Shown here one piece after another: positions 15,906 to 24,525 of a DNA stretch of 25,877 bases (position 1 is the stretch's first letter; every line of letters begins with the position of its first letter). The DNA lies in the NCBI GenBank assembly GCA_024762485.1, contig JANTHH010000008.1:1-25877 (forward strand). The letters run 5' to 3'. Source of the stretch: Chromatiales bacterium. GTDB taxonomy: Bacteria; Pseudomonadota; Gammaproteobacteria; Chromatiales; Chromatiaceae. The notes under the pieces were generated by a model. It searched no databases. It was not told the origin of the DNA and saw nothing but the letters and a program-made list of their open reading frames with translations. The translations under genes and the position numbers were made by a program.

Positions 15906-16973
15906 ATGCCCATCGTCGCCCACAACGAGCTGCCCAGCTTCGCCCGCCTGCGTGACGAGGGCCTGACGGTGCTGTCGCCGGAACGGGCCGGCCGGCAGGA
16001 GATCCGCGAACTGCACGTCGGTCTGCTGAACATGATGCCCGACGCGGCACTGGCCGCCACCGAGCGCCAGTTCTTCCGCCTGGTGGGCGAGAGCAACCCC
16101 ATCGCCCAGTTCTACCTGCACCCCTTCACCCTGCCCGAACTGGCGCGCAGCCCCAAGGCGCAGGCCCACATCGACAGTTATTACGACAGCTTCGCGCAGC
16201 TGCGCGAGGAAGGTCTGGACGCGCTGATCATCACTGGTGCCAACGTGGTGGGGCCGGAGCTTTCCAGCCAGCCCTTCTGGGAACCGCTGATCGAGGTCAT
16301 CGACTGGGCGGCGGAGAACGTCACCTCCACCCTGTGTTCCTGCTTGGCCACCCATGCGGTGCTGCAGTTCCGTTATGGCCAGCAGCGCGTGCCCCAGCCG
16401 GACAAGATCTGGGGGGTGTTCGAGCACCGGGTGACGGCCAAGTCGCACCCGCTGGTGGGGGATATCAATACCCGCTTCGACGTGCCGCACTCGCGCTGGA
16501 ACGCGGTCAGCCCGCAGCAGTTCGCGTCCGCCGGACTGCGCGTACTGGCGCAGAGCGACGCGGTGGGCGTGCACCTGGCCACCAGTGCCGACGGCCTGCG
16601 CTTCGTGTTCTTCCAGGGGCACCCGGAATACGACACCGTGTCACTGCTCAAGGAATACAAGCGCGAGGTGCTGCTGTTCGCCGAGGGCAGACGCGATGAC
16701 TATCCGCCCTTTCCCGACCATTACCTGGCAACCCGCGAGCAGGCCCTGCTGCGCGAGTATCGTCATCGCCTCGACGCGGCGCTGGCAGCCGACAGCGACT
16801 TGCCGGCCTTCCCGGAGCAGTTGATCGAGCCGTGGCTGGACAACACCTGGCACGATACCGCCGAGGCGGTGGTGGGCAACTGGATGGGACTGGTCTATCA
16901 GGTGACCCACCGCGATCGCCGTCTGCCCTTCATGGAAGGCATCGATCCGGACAATCCCCTCGGCCTGGCCTGA
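15906..16973 (+). CDS. metA: Homoserine O-acyltransferase of the MetA family
   Basis: This 355-aa enzyme acylates homoserine, the entry step of methionine synthesis. The fold is the glutamine-amidotransferase-like MetA type, not the alpha/beta-hydrolase MetX. Recognisable blocks are HVGLLNMMPDAALAATERQF, the nucleophile region STLCSCLATHA (Cys146 aligns with the E. coli catalytic Cys142), and QGHPEYD with His239 and Glu241 as the other catalytic residues. It is longer than E. coli MetA (309 aa), with extra residues around RDDYPPFPDHYLATREQALLREY. The residue aligned with position 111, which separates succinyl (Gly) from acetyl (Glu) specificity in studied enzymes, is Val115, so the acyl donor is uncertain. 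GGAG precedes the ATG. The stop is 3 bases from the convergent GGDEF-EAL gene, with no terminator between them. Confidence 0.93.
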   Translation: MPIVAHNELPSFARLRDEGLTVLSPERAGRQEIRELHVGLLNMMPDAALAATERQFFRLVGESNPIAQFYLHPFTLPELARSPKAQAHIDSYYDSFAQLREEGLDALIITGANVVGPELSSQPFWEPLIEVIDWAAENVTSTLCSCLATHAVLQFRYGQQRVPQPDKIWGVFEHRVTAKSHPLVGDINTRFDVPHSRWNAVSPQQFASAGLRVLAQSDAVGVHLATSADGLRFVFFQGHPEYDTVSLLKEYKREVLLFAEGRRDDYPPFPDHYLATREQALLREYRHRLDAALAADSDLPAFPEQLIEPWLDNTWHDTAEAVVGNWMGLVYQVTHRDRRLPFMEGIDPDNPLGLA

Positions 16974-16976
16974 GCC

Positions 16977-19457
16977 TCAGGCCGCCTTTTCCGGTTCCAG
17001 CCGGCCGCCGTTGCCGAGGATCTCGGTAATGGCCGCCGCCGGCAGCGGCCGGCTGTAGAGAAAGCCCTGGATCAGGTCGCAGCCCTGGCGGGCGAGATAG
17101 TCGTGCTGCAGTTCGGTCTCCACACCCTCGGCGACGATCTCCAGCCCCAGCGCATGGCCGAGGGCGATGATCGCCGAGACGATGGCGCAGTCCGACTCGT
17201 CCTCGCTGATGGTGAGCACGAAGCTGCGATCCACCTTCAGCGTCTGGATGGGGAACTGGTTTAGATAGCTGAGTGACGAGTAGCCGGTGCCAAAGTCGTC
17301 CAGCGCCACCCGCACACCCATCTCCCGCAATTCACCGAGCACCTCGAGTGCATCCTCGGTGCCTGACATCAGCGAGGTCTCGGTCAATTCCACCTGAAGG
17401 CAGGCCGGGTCGAGATCGTGGGTTTCGAGCGAGCGTTCGAGCATCCCGATCAGATCCTTGCGCTTGAACTGGATGCTGGACACGTTCACCGCAATCGGCA
17501 GTTGCGCCAGGCCGGCGTCCTGCCAGGCGCGGGCCTGGCGGCAGGCCTCGTTGATCACCCAGGCGGTGATCGGGGTGATCAGTCCACTCTCCTCGGCCAC
17601 CGGTATGAAGGTGGCGGGGGGGATCATGCCTTCGTCAGGATCGTGCCAGCGCAGCAGGGCCTCCATGCCGAGAATGCGGCCGTCGACGGGGCTGACCTTG
17701 GGTTGGTAGTGCAACTCGAAGTGATGGTTGTCCAGCGCATGGCGCAGCCGGTTGCCGATGGTCATGCGCTGCTGGATGGCCGCGTTCATGCTGTCGGAGT
17801 AGAACTGATAGTGGTTCTTGCCGTTTTCCTTGGCATGGTACATGGCGATATCGGCGTGCTTGACCAGGGTGCCGGCGTCGTTGGCATCGTCCGGGAACAG
17901 GGTGATGCCGATGCTGCAGTTGACGTAGACCTCCTGGTTGGCGAGGGCGACTGGCTTGAGCAGTTCCTGCATCAGTCGGTCAGCCACGGCGATGGCACTC
18001 ATCGGACCGTCGATGTTGTCCACCAGGATTACGAACTCGTCACCGCCAAGGCGTGCGGCCAGGTCGTGGTTTTCATGGTCACCCCCGGACTCGTGTTCGC
18101 TGCGCCAGCGCAGGCTGAGGGTGAGTCGTTCTGCCAATTCCTGCAGCAGTTCATCGCCGGCCTGGTGGCCCATGCTGTCATTGATCTGCTTGAAGTCATC
18201 GAGGTCGAAATACAGCAGGGCCAGCCGCTGACCTTTCTGCCTGGCCTCGAACAGCGTGGTGACCAGGTATTCCATAAACATCGCACGGTTCGGCAACCCG
18301 GTCAGGCTGTCGTGATTGGCCAGATATTCAATCTCCTGGCGCGAGCGCTTCAGGTTCTGGCACATGGACTGGAAACTGTCGGCGAGGGTGCCGATCTCGT
18401 CATTGCTGTCGATCTGCAACGGATATTGCAGTTGCCCCCGTCCCACCGCGCGGGCAGCGGCATTGAGTTGGTGGATGGGGGTGATCATCAGGTGTTTCAT
18501 CGCGGCATAGACGAAGGCGCTGATCAGCACGATGGCCAGCAGGGTGATCAGCACAACCTGGATGCCGAGTGAGCGGCTCTCTGCAAGGAGGTCGGCCGTT
18601 GGGATCAAGGCAACCAGGCGCATGCCCAGTGGTAAGGCATGCTGGGCCACCATGAGGTCGGCGGAGGGCAGGCGAAGATTGACCAGTGACGAGCCGGGCG
18701 TCTCGCCGATCTCGAGCCGGGCCAGGGCGGTCAGTGCACTATCCACGATCTCCTTGCCCCGCTCAGCATGGGGCAACAGCAGGGGTTCGCCCCGGGCATC
18801 GAGTACCAGCAGGATGCCCTGCTTGCCGATGTGAAAAAGATCGAGTTGTTGTTGCAGGAAGTCGAGGTCGCTGTTGATCGCAAGGTAACCGCGCAGGCTG
18901 GGCGGTACGCCGATGGCATCCACAGCCGGGTTGTTGAGCAGAAAGCGGTGGCTCAGCAGGACAGCCGGGAGGCCGGTGTTCTCGTCCCGGATCAACTGGG
19001 TGAGGTCATCCGTCGTGGCCTCGGCCATGGTGTGAAAATAGGGCCGGTCCGCCACCTCGTCGGCGTCATCGGCGACATCGCTGTCAAGCCACTGGGCATC
19101 CTCGAAACCGTCGGGGAGTATGAAGCGGATCTCATAATAGTCTGGCTGGGCATCCTGCAGGTCGCGAAACAGGGTCAGCAGCTGGGGCAGCAGCAGGTGG
19201 TAGCGGGTGGCTGCATCGTCGAGCAGGGCGTACTGACGGATCAGCTGGTGGCTAGCGAGTTGTTTCAGGTTGGTGCGCGCGGCGGCAAGCCGGGTCTCGG
19301 TCAGCCGTGCGGCCTGCTCCAGCATGGTGGTGACCTGTTGCGTGGTAAGGCCCTCGCTGATCCGGCTCAGCTGGACATAGGCCAGCCCCCCCACTGCGAG
19401 CAGTGGGAGGACGATCAGCGGGATCAGCAGCAGCAGACTCTTGCTACGCAGCTGCAT
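16977..19457 (-). CDS. Membrane GGDEF-EAL c-di-GMP enzyme with periplasmic sensor and HAMP (MbaA-like)
   Basis: This 826-aa protein has a first transmembrane helix at about residues 8-28 and a periplasmic sensor region of about 270 residues, probably a dCache-like fold. A second helix lies near 299-319 and a HAMP segment near 320-373. A GGDEF domain follows, with FDLDDFKQIND and intact GGDEF (471-475). The EAL domain has EALLRW (599-604), NVSS, ELTE, DDFGTGYSSL, LKVDRSF, EGVET and QGFLYSRPLP, all residues expected for an active phosphodiesterase. The inhibitory RxxD site before GGDEF reads E462-x-x-D465, so product inhibition is probably lost. An insertion rich in His, Glu and Gly (453-464) precedes GGDEF. 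It follows the binding-protein gene by 30 bases, an operon resembling Vibrio cholerae nspS-mbaA. Which activity dominates cannot be told. Confidence 0.93.
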   Translation of the reverse strand: MQLRSKSLLLLIPLIVLPLLAVGGLAYVQLSRISEGLTTQQVTTMLEQAARLTETRLAAARTNLKQLASHQLIRQYALLDDAATRYHLLLPQLLTLFRDLQDAQPDYYEIRFILPDGFEDAQWLDSDVADDADEVADRPYFHTMAEATTDDLTQLIRDENTGLPAVLLSHRFLLNNPAVDAIGVPPSLRGYLAINSDLDFLQQQLDLFHIGKQGILLVLDARGEPLLLPHAERGKEIVDSALTALARLEIGETPGSSLVNLRLPSADLMVAQHALPLGMRLVALIPTADLLAESRSLGIQVVLITLLAIVLISAFVYAAMKHLMITPIHQLNAAARAVGRGQLQYPLQIDSNDEIGTLADSFQSMCQNLKRSRQEIEYLANHDSLTGLPNRAMFMEYLVTTLFEARQKGQRLALLYFDLDDFKQINDSMGHQAGDELLQELAERLTLSLRWRSEHESGGDHENHDLAARLGGDEFVILVDNIDGPMSAIAVADRLMQELLKPVALANQEVYVNCSIGITLFPDDANDAGTLVKHADIAMYHAKENGKNHYQFYSDSMNAAIQQRMTIGNRLRHALDNHHFELHYQPKVSPVDGRILGMEALLRWHDPDEGMIPPATFIPVAEESGLITPITAWVINEACRQARAWQDAGLAQLPIAVNVSSIQFKRKDLIGMLERSLETHDLDPACLQVELTETSLMSGTEDALEVLGELREMGVRVALDDFGTGYSSLSYLNQFPIQTLKVDRSFVLTISEDESDCAIVSAIIALGHALGLEIVAEGVETELQHDYLARQGCDLIQGFLYSRPLPAAAITEILGNGGRLEPEKAA

Positions 19458-19487
19458 CGGGTGCGGGAGACCTGGCGCTATTCGGGG

Positions 19488-20570
19488 TCATTTCTTGATG
19501 CGGGCGAAGATGGCTGCGCGGCGGCGGAGTCCGCGGGGGGAGAGCTTGCCGTAGAACTCGGAGCTGGCCAGGGCCTGCTCGTCGGGGTAGATGGCAGGGT
19601 CGGCGAGGATCTCCGCCGGCAACAGCTTCTCGGCGGCGCGATTGGGTGTCGCCTGATACAACGCCTCTGCGTTGTGCGCCGCGCGCTGTGGCTCGTTGAT
19701 GTAATCGATGAAGGCGGCTGCCAGTCCGGGGTCGCTGGCATGACCCGCGATGCAGAAATGATCCACCCAGATATTGCCACCCTCCTCCGGCAGCACGTAG
19801 CGGATGTTTTCATCGTGTTCCTGCAGACTCAGCGCGTCGCCGTTGTAGGCCATGGCCGCAACGATGCTGCCCTTCACCAGGCTGGAGGTCTCGTTGAGGT
19901 TGAAATACCCATACTGGGCGACAGCAGGCCGCTGTCCCAGCAACAGCGCTTCGGCCTCTTTCAGCTGCTCGGGGTCCTCGCTGTTGAGTGAATAGCCCAG
20001 CGTCTTCAGCGCCATGCCGATGACATCCCGCGAGCTGTTGACCATCAGGATCTTGCCGTGCAGTTCCGCTGCAGGCTGGAAGAACTGCCGCCAGCGGGTG
20101 ATCGGTTCCTTCACCAGGTCGGCGCGGTAGGCGATGCCCAGGGTGCCCCAGGCATAGGGCACGCAATAGCCGGGGGCGCTGTCGAAGGCCTGCTGCCAGC
20201 GGGGCTCGATCAGCTTCAGATTCGGCATCTGTGCCTCCGGCAGTGGCTGCAGCCAGCCCTGGCGACGATAGCTCTCGATGACCGGGCCGTTGACGAGGAT
20301 GAGATCCATCCCCCGGCCCCGGGTCTGTGCCATCAGCTGGTCGCGGTGATCATCCGACTCGTAATAGATGTGCTTGATTTTGACCTGGTGGGCCTGCTCG
20401 AAACCCTCGATCAGCGCCGGATCCATGTACTCGGACCAGTTGAGGATCACCAGTTCCCTGCTCGGCGATGCCGCCGGTACGGCACCACTGAACATCAGCC
20501 AGCACATGCCCAGCAGGCAGGCTGTTCCATATAGGCGGGTGTTGGCGAATCTCAAGCGACCCCAGGTCAT
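19488..20570 (-). CDS. Polyamine-type periplasmic binding protein (PotD/PotF/NspS-like)
   Basis: This 360-aa periplasmic protein begins with a Sec signal peptide (cleavage near residue 34; no clear lipobox). It belongs to the family of spermidine/putrescine-binding proteins. NWSEYMDPALIEGFE (from residue 44) matches the PotD NWTEY block, with Trp45 and Tyr48 at ligand positions. PYAWGTLGI (138-146) is the family hinge motif. EGGNIWVD (263-270) puts Trp268 and Asp270 where PotD has Trp255 and Asp257. The PotD Asp168 and Glu171 positions read Ser179 and Asp182, and Tyr242 replaces Trp229, so the pocket is altered (alignment from memory). No ABC permease or ATPase is nearby. The gene is followed by the GGDEF-EAL gene, so a sensory role is more likely than transport. 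AAAAGGAAAG precedes the ATG. Confidence 0.9.
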   Translation of the reverse strand: MTWGRLRFANTRLYGTACLLGMCWLMFSGAVPAASPSRELVILNWSEYMDPALIEGFEQAHQVKIKHIYYESDDHRDQLMAQTRGRGMDLILVNGPVIESYRRQGWLQPLPEAQMPNLKLIEPRWQQAFDSAPGYCVPYAWGTLGIAYRADLVKEPITRWRQFFQPAAELHGKILMVNSSRDVIGMALKTLGYSLNSEDPEQLKEAEALLLGQRPAVAQYGYFNLNETSSLVKGSIVAAMAYNGDALSLQEHDENIRYVLPEEGGNIWVDHFCIAGHASDPGLAAAFIDYINEPQRAAHNAEALYQATPNRAAEKLLPAEILADPAIYPDEQALASSEFYGKLSPRGLRRRAAIFARIKK

Positions 20571-20638
20571 GACATCTTTCCTTTTTCTGCTTGGACCTGA
20601 TAACGGCGGATGTGCTTTTTCCTGTAATTCCGCACGGG

Positions 20639-20644
20639 TATAAA
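20639..20644 (+). promoter_or_regulatory. Possible -10 element for mazG operon
   Basis: TATAAA lies 39 bases before the mazG ATG in the 113-base divergent gap with the binding-protein gene. The -35 position 17 bases upstream is T-rich (TTTTTC) and weak, so this is tentative. Confidence 0.3.
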
Positions 20645-20683
20645 CTGTCAGATCTCAGCCATCCTGCCTGCCCTGTGGAGCAC

Positions 20684-21484
20684 ATGAGCGATATCGAACC
20701 CCTGCTGACCCTCATGACGCGGCTGCGTGATCCGGAAGGCGGTTGCCCCTGGGATCTGCGCCAGGATTTCGCCAGCGTCGCCCCCTATACCCTGGAGGAG
20801 GCCTACGAGGTGCTCGATGCCATCGCCCAGGGGGACCTAGACGGGTTGCGCGAGGAACTCGGCGATCTGCTCTTTCAGGTGGTGTTCCATGCCCAGATGG
20901 CGAAGGAGCAGGGCGCCTTCGACTTCGACGACGTGGTCGCCGCCATCACCGAGAAGATGATCCGCCGGCATCCCCACGTGTTCGCCGACGTGGAACACGC
21001 CGACGAGGCCGCCTTGCGCCATGCCTGGGAGGCACAGAAGCAGCGGGAGCGTGAGGCCAGGGGTGAGCCCCATGCCGCCACGAGTCAGATGGACGGTGTC
21101 GCCCGCGCCCTGCCGGCCCTGGTGCGGGCAGACAAGCTGCAGAAGCGTGCCGCCCGGGTGGGTTTCGACTGGCCGGATGCCTCGGGTGCCGTGGCGAAAT
21201 GCCAGGAGGAGGTTGCCGAGTTGACCACGGCGATCGAGACGGGAGACCCGGCCGATGTGGCCGAGGAGCTGGGTGATCTGATGTTTGCCATGGTCAACGC
21301 AGCCCGCCTGCTGGGGCACGACGCCGAGCACCTGATGCGCCAGGCCAATGACAAGTTCGAGAGGCGCTTCCGTGCCATGGAGGAGCTGCAGCAGCACGGG
21401 ATGGACATGTCGTCGCTGTCCCTCGATCAGCAAGAGGCCCTGTGGCTGGCCGTGAAGCAGGCCGAGAAGGAGACGTCAAGCTGA
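20684..21484 (+). CDS. mazG: Nucleoside triphosphate pyrophosphohydrolase MazG
   Basis: This 266-aa all-alpha NTP pyrophosphatase hydrolyses non-canonical and canonical NTPs to NMP and pyrophosphate. It holds two tandem MazG domains. The first carries EEAYE (38-42) and REELGDLLFQ (56-65) with metal-binding Glu/Asp residues. The second carries QEEVAEL and AEELGDLMFAMVN. The N-terminus LLTLMTRLRDPEGGCPWDLRQ is the family signature, and the size matches E. coli MazG (263 aa). The ATG at 20684 is chosen because it has GGAG 4 bases upstream and gives the family start; a longer reading from 20591 crosses the promoter region. No mazEF or relA lies nearby. The stop overlaps the next start (TGATG), so the Nudix gene is translationally coupled. 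Confidence 0.96.
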   Translation: MSDIEPLLTLMTRLRDPEGGCPWDLRQDFASVAPYTLEEAYEVLDAIAQGDLDGLREELGDLLFQVVFHAQMAKEQGAFDFDDVVAAITEKMIRRHPHVFADVEHADEAALRHAWEAQKQREREARGEPHAATSQMDGVARALPALVRADKLQKRAARVGFDWPDASGAVAKCQEEVAELTTAIETGDPADVAEELGDLMFAMVNAARLLGHDAEHLMRQANDKFERRFRAMEELQQHGMDMSSLSLDQQEALWLAVKQAEKETSS

Positions 21485-22368
21485 TGGCCATTGGATTCAC
21501 GCGCCATATCCGCACACTCAACCCACCCGTTGACGAGCCCCTGCTGCCCTGGCGCATCGCAGGACAGACCGTGGGCTGGCTGCGGCCCGCATTCGCCGAG
21601 GAACTGCGTTCCTGGACCGGGGTATTCCAGCCCTGCGCCCAGGGGCTGCAGCTCAATCCCGAGCTGGATGATTTCACCAGCCGCAGCGCAGCACTGGCGC
21701 AGGTGACCGGTGAGTTGGTCGCAACAGGTCGGATCAACAGCCACCTCGATGAGCCCTACCCGGTCACGGCGGGTGACCGGGATCAGGCCCTGTGCACCCT
21801 GGATCGCGGCAGCGTGGCCTGGTTCGGCGTGCGCGCCTTCGGTCAGCACCTCAATGGCTACGTGCGCGACGGCGACGAGTTACTGATGTGGATCGGCCGC
21901 CGCGCCGCCGACCGCCTGATCTTTCCCAGTCACCTCGACAACCTGGTGGCCGGCGGTCTGCCACATGGCATCAGCCCGCTGGACAACCTGATCAAGGAGG
22001 CCGGGGAAGAGGCCGGCATGGCGCCTGATCTGGCCCGCCAGGCCCGCCCGGTGGGGGCGGTCAGCTACCAGTATTTCGGCCCCAGGGGCCTGAAGCCGGA
22101 CGTGCTGTTTTGTTACGATCTGGAACTTCCGGCCGACTTCATGCCTCGAAATACCGATGGTGAGGTCGGCGAATTCCTGTTGCTGCCGATAGAGGATGTG
22201 ATGCAGCGCGTGCGGGAAGCTGATGATTTCAAGCTAAACTGCAACCTGGTGGTGATGGATTTTCTCATCCGCCATGGTTATCTCGGTCCTGAACAGGCCG
22301 ATTATCTGATGGTCAATATCGGCCTGCGGCGCCCACTCGGCGACCCCGGCCAGGCGTGGTGTCTATGA
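21484..22368 (+). CDS. DUF4743/Nudix hydrolase (thiamin pyrophosphokinase-related type)
   Basis: This 294-aa protein joins an N-terminal DUF4743 domain (about residues 1-115) to a Nudix domain. The Nudix box at 157-179 reads GGLPHGI then KEAGEEAGM, with Ile for the first Glu and Lys for Arg, while the metal-binding EAGEE core is kept. The arrangement matches the cross-kingdom family found fused to or beside thiamin pyrophosphokinase in yeasts and plants. Some of its members are reported to hydrolyse damaged thiamin diphosphates (oxo- and oxythiamin forms). That function is inferred here by family only. AAGGAG lies 11 bases before the ATG. The gene is coupled to mazG upstream and to prc downstream, giving an operon with a nucleotide-cleaning theme. 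Confidence 0.88.
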   Translation: MAIGFTRHIRTLNPPVDEPLLPWRIAGQTVGWLRPAFAEELRSWTGVFQPCAQGLQLNPELDDFTSRSAALAQVTGELVATGRINSHLDEPYPVTAGDRDQALCTLDRGSVAWFGVRAFGQHLNGYVRDGDELLMWIGRRAADRLIFPSHLDNLVAGGLPHGISPLDNLIKEAGEEAGMAPDLARQARPVGAVSYQYFGPRGLKPDVLFCYDLELPADFMPRNTDGEVGEFLLLPIEDVMQRVREADDFKLNCNLVVMDFLIRHGYLGPEQADYLMVNIGLRRPLGDPGQAWCL

Positions 22369-24452
22369 TGCGAAAGATCCGTTTTCTCTGTGGTGTGCTG
22401 GGTCTGCTGGCCTGGGCGGGGCTGTCACATGCAAAGGTCACCGAGGTATCCCTCGACACGCTGCACGAGGATGCCCGGCAACGCCAGGCCACGGTGATCA
22501 TCACCAAGGTGGTCGAGCGCTTCCACTACCGCAAGCTGCCGCTGGACGACCAGATGTCGTCGAGCATACTCGACCGTTACCTGGAGACCCTGGACCCCAA
22601 TCGCAGCTTCTTCTGCGCCATGGATATCGCCGATTTCGAGACCTATCGCCATCGTCTGGACGATGCCCTGCAACGCGGTGACATCGAGCCTGCCTTCAAG
22701 ATCTTCCGCCGCTTCCGCAGTCGCGTGGAGGAGCAGGTAGGCACCTCGCTGGCCCTGTTGGAGGCGAACGACTTTGATTTCACCCGCGACGAGTCCTACC
22801 GCTTCGACCGCGAGGATGCGCCCTGGGCGGAGGACCACGCCGCCTTGGACGACCTGTGGCGCCGCCGCATCAAGAACGACATCCTCGGCCTGCGCCTGGC
22901 AGGCAAGCCGGAGGAGCAGATCCGGGAGACCCTGCGCAAGCGCTACGAGGGCACCCTGCGGCGCGTGCGCCAGTTCGATGCCGATGACGTGTTCCAGTTC
23001 TTCATCAACGCCTACACCCTGAGCATCGAGCCGCATACCAGCTACATGTCGCCCCGCGGCTCGGAGAACTTCGACATCAGCATGCGCCTGTCGCTGCAGG
23101 GAATCGGGGCCGTGCTCAGCACCGAGAACGAATACACCGTCATCCAGCGAACCATGCCCGGCGGGCCGGCTGCTGCCAGCGGCGAGTTGCAGTCGGGTGA
23201 CCGTATCGTCGCCGTTGCCCAGGGCGAGAAGGGCGAGCTGGTGGACGTGGTCGGCTGGCGTCTGCAGGACGTGGTGGACCTCATCCGCGGCCCCAAGGAC
23301 AGCGTGGTGCGGCTGAGCGTCCTGGCGGAGAGTGCCGGCGCCGACGGTCCGGGGCGCGAGATCACCCTGGTGCGGGACAAGATCAAGCTGGAGGATCAGG
23401 CGTCGAGCGGCGAGATACTGGACAAGCCGGTGGCCGGCAGGAAGATCGGTGTCATCAAGATCCCCGCCTTCTATCGTGACTTCGCCGCCGAGGCCGCTGG
23501 CGAGAAGGATTTCCGCAGCACCACCCGTGACGTGCGCAGGATCCTCACCGATTTCAACCGGCAGGGCGTCGATGGCGTGGTCATCGATCTGCGGCAGAAC
23601 GGTGGTGGCTCGCTGACCGAGGCCACCGAGCTGACCGGGCTGTTCATCGACAAGGGACCGGTGGTCCAGGTCAAGGATGCCGACGGTCTGGTCGAGGTGG
23701 AGAAGGACGAGGATCCGGCACAGGTCTACAAGGGTCCCCTGGCGGTACTGGTAGACCGCAACAGTGCCTCGGCCTCGGAGATCTTCGCCGGTGCCATCCA
23801 GGATTACCGGCGCGGCCTGATCGTCGGTGAACCCACCTTCGGCAAGGGCACGGTACAGGCGCTGATAGATCTCGGCCGCTTCGTGCGCGAGGAGAGCGAT
23901 CTGGGCAGGCTGCGCCTGACCATGGCCCAGTTCTTCCGCGTCAATGGCGGTAGCACCCAGCACCGTGGCGTGATGCCCGACATCGTCTTTCCGACCGCGC
24001 GCGGTGCGGCGGAACACGGCGAACGTCTGCTGGAGAATGCCATCCCCTGGGCCAGTATCAAACCGGTAAGCCACAGCCAGAACGGCGTCGGCACCGTGGC
24101 CGGTCTGCGCGACAAGCACAGCAGCCGCATCGCGGCCGACCCTGGCTTCCGCTTCCTCATCGAGCAGGAGCAGGAGCTGCTGAAGGCGCGCGAGCAGAAG
24201 ACCGTGACCCTGGTGGAGTCGGAGCGCAGGGCCCAGTGGAAGGCGCGGGAGCAACAGCGGCTGGACAGCCTGAACCGCTTCCGCAAGTCCCAGGGGCTGG
24301 CGGTGGTGGCCTCCCTCGACACCGATGACCGGGACAACGACAACGAGGAATTACTTGACCGGGTCGACAAGGTGATGCTCAACGAGGCGGCCTTCATCCT
24401 CACCGACTACATCCGCCAGGCCTCGCCTCCGCGCACTGCGCAGCTGCACTGA
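22365..24452 (+). CDS. prc: Tail-specific (C-terminal processing) periplasmic protease Prc/Tsp
   Basis: This 695-aa S41A peptidase of the periplasm degrades ssrA-like tagged proteins and processes cell-wall enzymes in E. coli. An N-terminal signal peptide ends at about SHA (residue 23). An N-terminal helical domain follows; a PDZ domain covers roughly residues 240-330, with the protease core after it. The Ser/Lys dyad is intact: SASASEIFA with catalytic Ser469, Asp480 and Lys494 in FGKGTVQ, with the same spacing as E. coli Ser430/Asp441/Lys455. A C-terminal Arg/Glu-rich DUF3340-like region (around LESERRAQWKAREQQR) ends the protein. The ATG at 22365 overlaps the preceding stop as ATGA; GTG 22356 and ATG 22368 are alternatives. 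E. coli Prc is 682 aa. Confidence 0.95.
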   Translation: MMRKIRFLCGVLGLLAWAGLSHAKVTEVSLDTLHEDARQRQATVIITKVVERFHYRKLPLDDQMSSSILDRYLETLDPNRSFFCAMDIADFETYRHRLDDALQRGDIEPAFKIFRRFRSRVEEQVGTSLALLEANDFDFTRDESYRFDREDAPWAEDHAALDDLWRRRIKNDILGLRLAGKPEEQIRETLRKRYEGTLRRVRQFDADDVFQFFINAYTLSIEPHTSYMSPRGSENFDISMRLSLQGIGAVLSTENEYTVIQRTMPGGPAAASGELQSGDRIVAVAQGEKGELVDVVGWRLQDVVDLIRGPKDSVVRLSVLAESAGADGPGREITLVRDKIKLEDQASSGEILDKPVAGRKIGVIKIPAFYRDFAAEAAGEKDFRSTTRDVRRILTDFNRQGVDGVVIDLRQNGGGSLTEATELTGLFIDKGPVVQVKDADGLVEVEKDEDPAQVYKGPLAVLVDRNSASASEIFAGAIQDYRRGLIVGEPTFGKGTVQALIDLGRFVREESDLGRLRLTMAQFFRVNGGSTQHRGVMPDIVFPTARGAAEHGERLLENAIPWASIKPVSHSQNGVGTVAGLRDKHSSRIAADPGFRFLIEQEQELLKAREQKTVTLVESERRAQWKAREQQRLDSLNRFRKSQGLAVVASLDTDDRDNDNEELLDRVDKVMLNEAAFILTDYIRQASPPRTAQLH

Positions 24453-24477
24453 TCCACCCGGTTGTGCCGGTGCCGGT

Positions 24478-24483
24478 TATAAT
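24478..24483 (+). promoter_or_regulatory. Perfect -10 box upstream of gshA
   Basis: TATAAT lies 42 bases before the gshA GTG. No good -35 is found at 16-18 bases; TTGTGC is only 10 bases upstream. GC-rich short inverted repeats flank it (CCGGTT and GCCGG). It may be the gshA promoter. Confidence 0.4.
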
Positions 24484-24525
24484 CGCCGGTCCGGCGGCCT
24501 GGACCGCCATTGGTGGACACGGGGT

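Noticed and set aside
22425..24254. Open frame of 609 codons on the minus strand opposite prc
   Set aside because: It is a shadow of prc caused by GC-rich codon use. It has no family motifs and no ribosome binding site.
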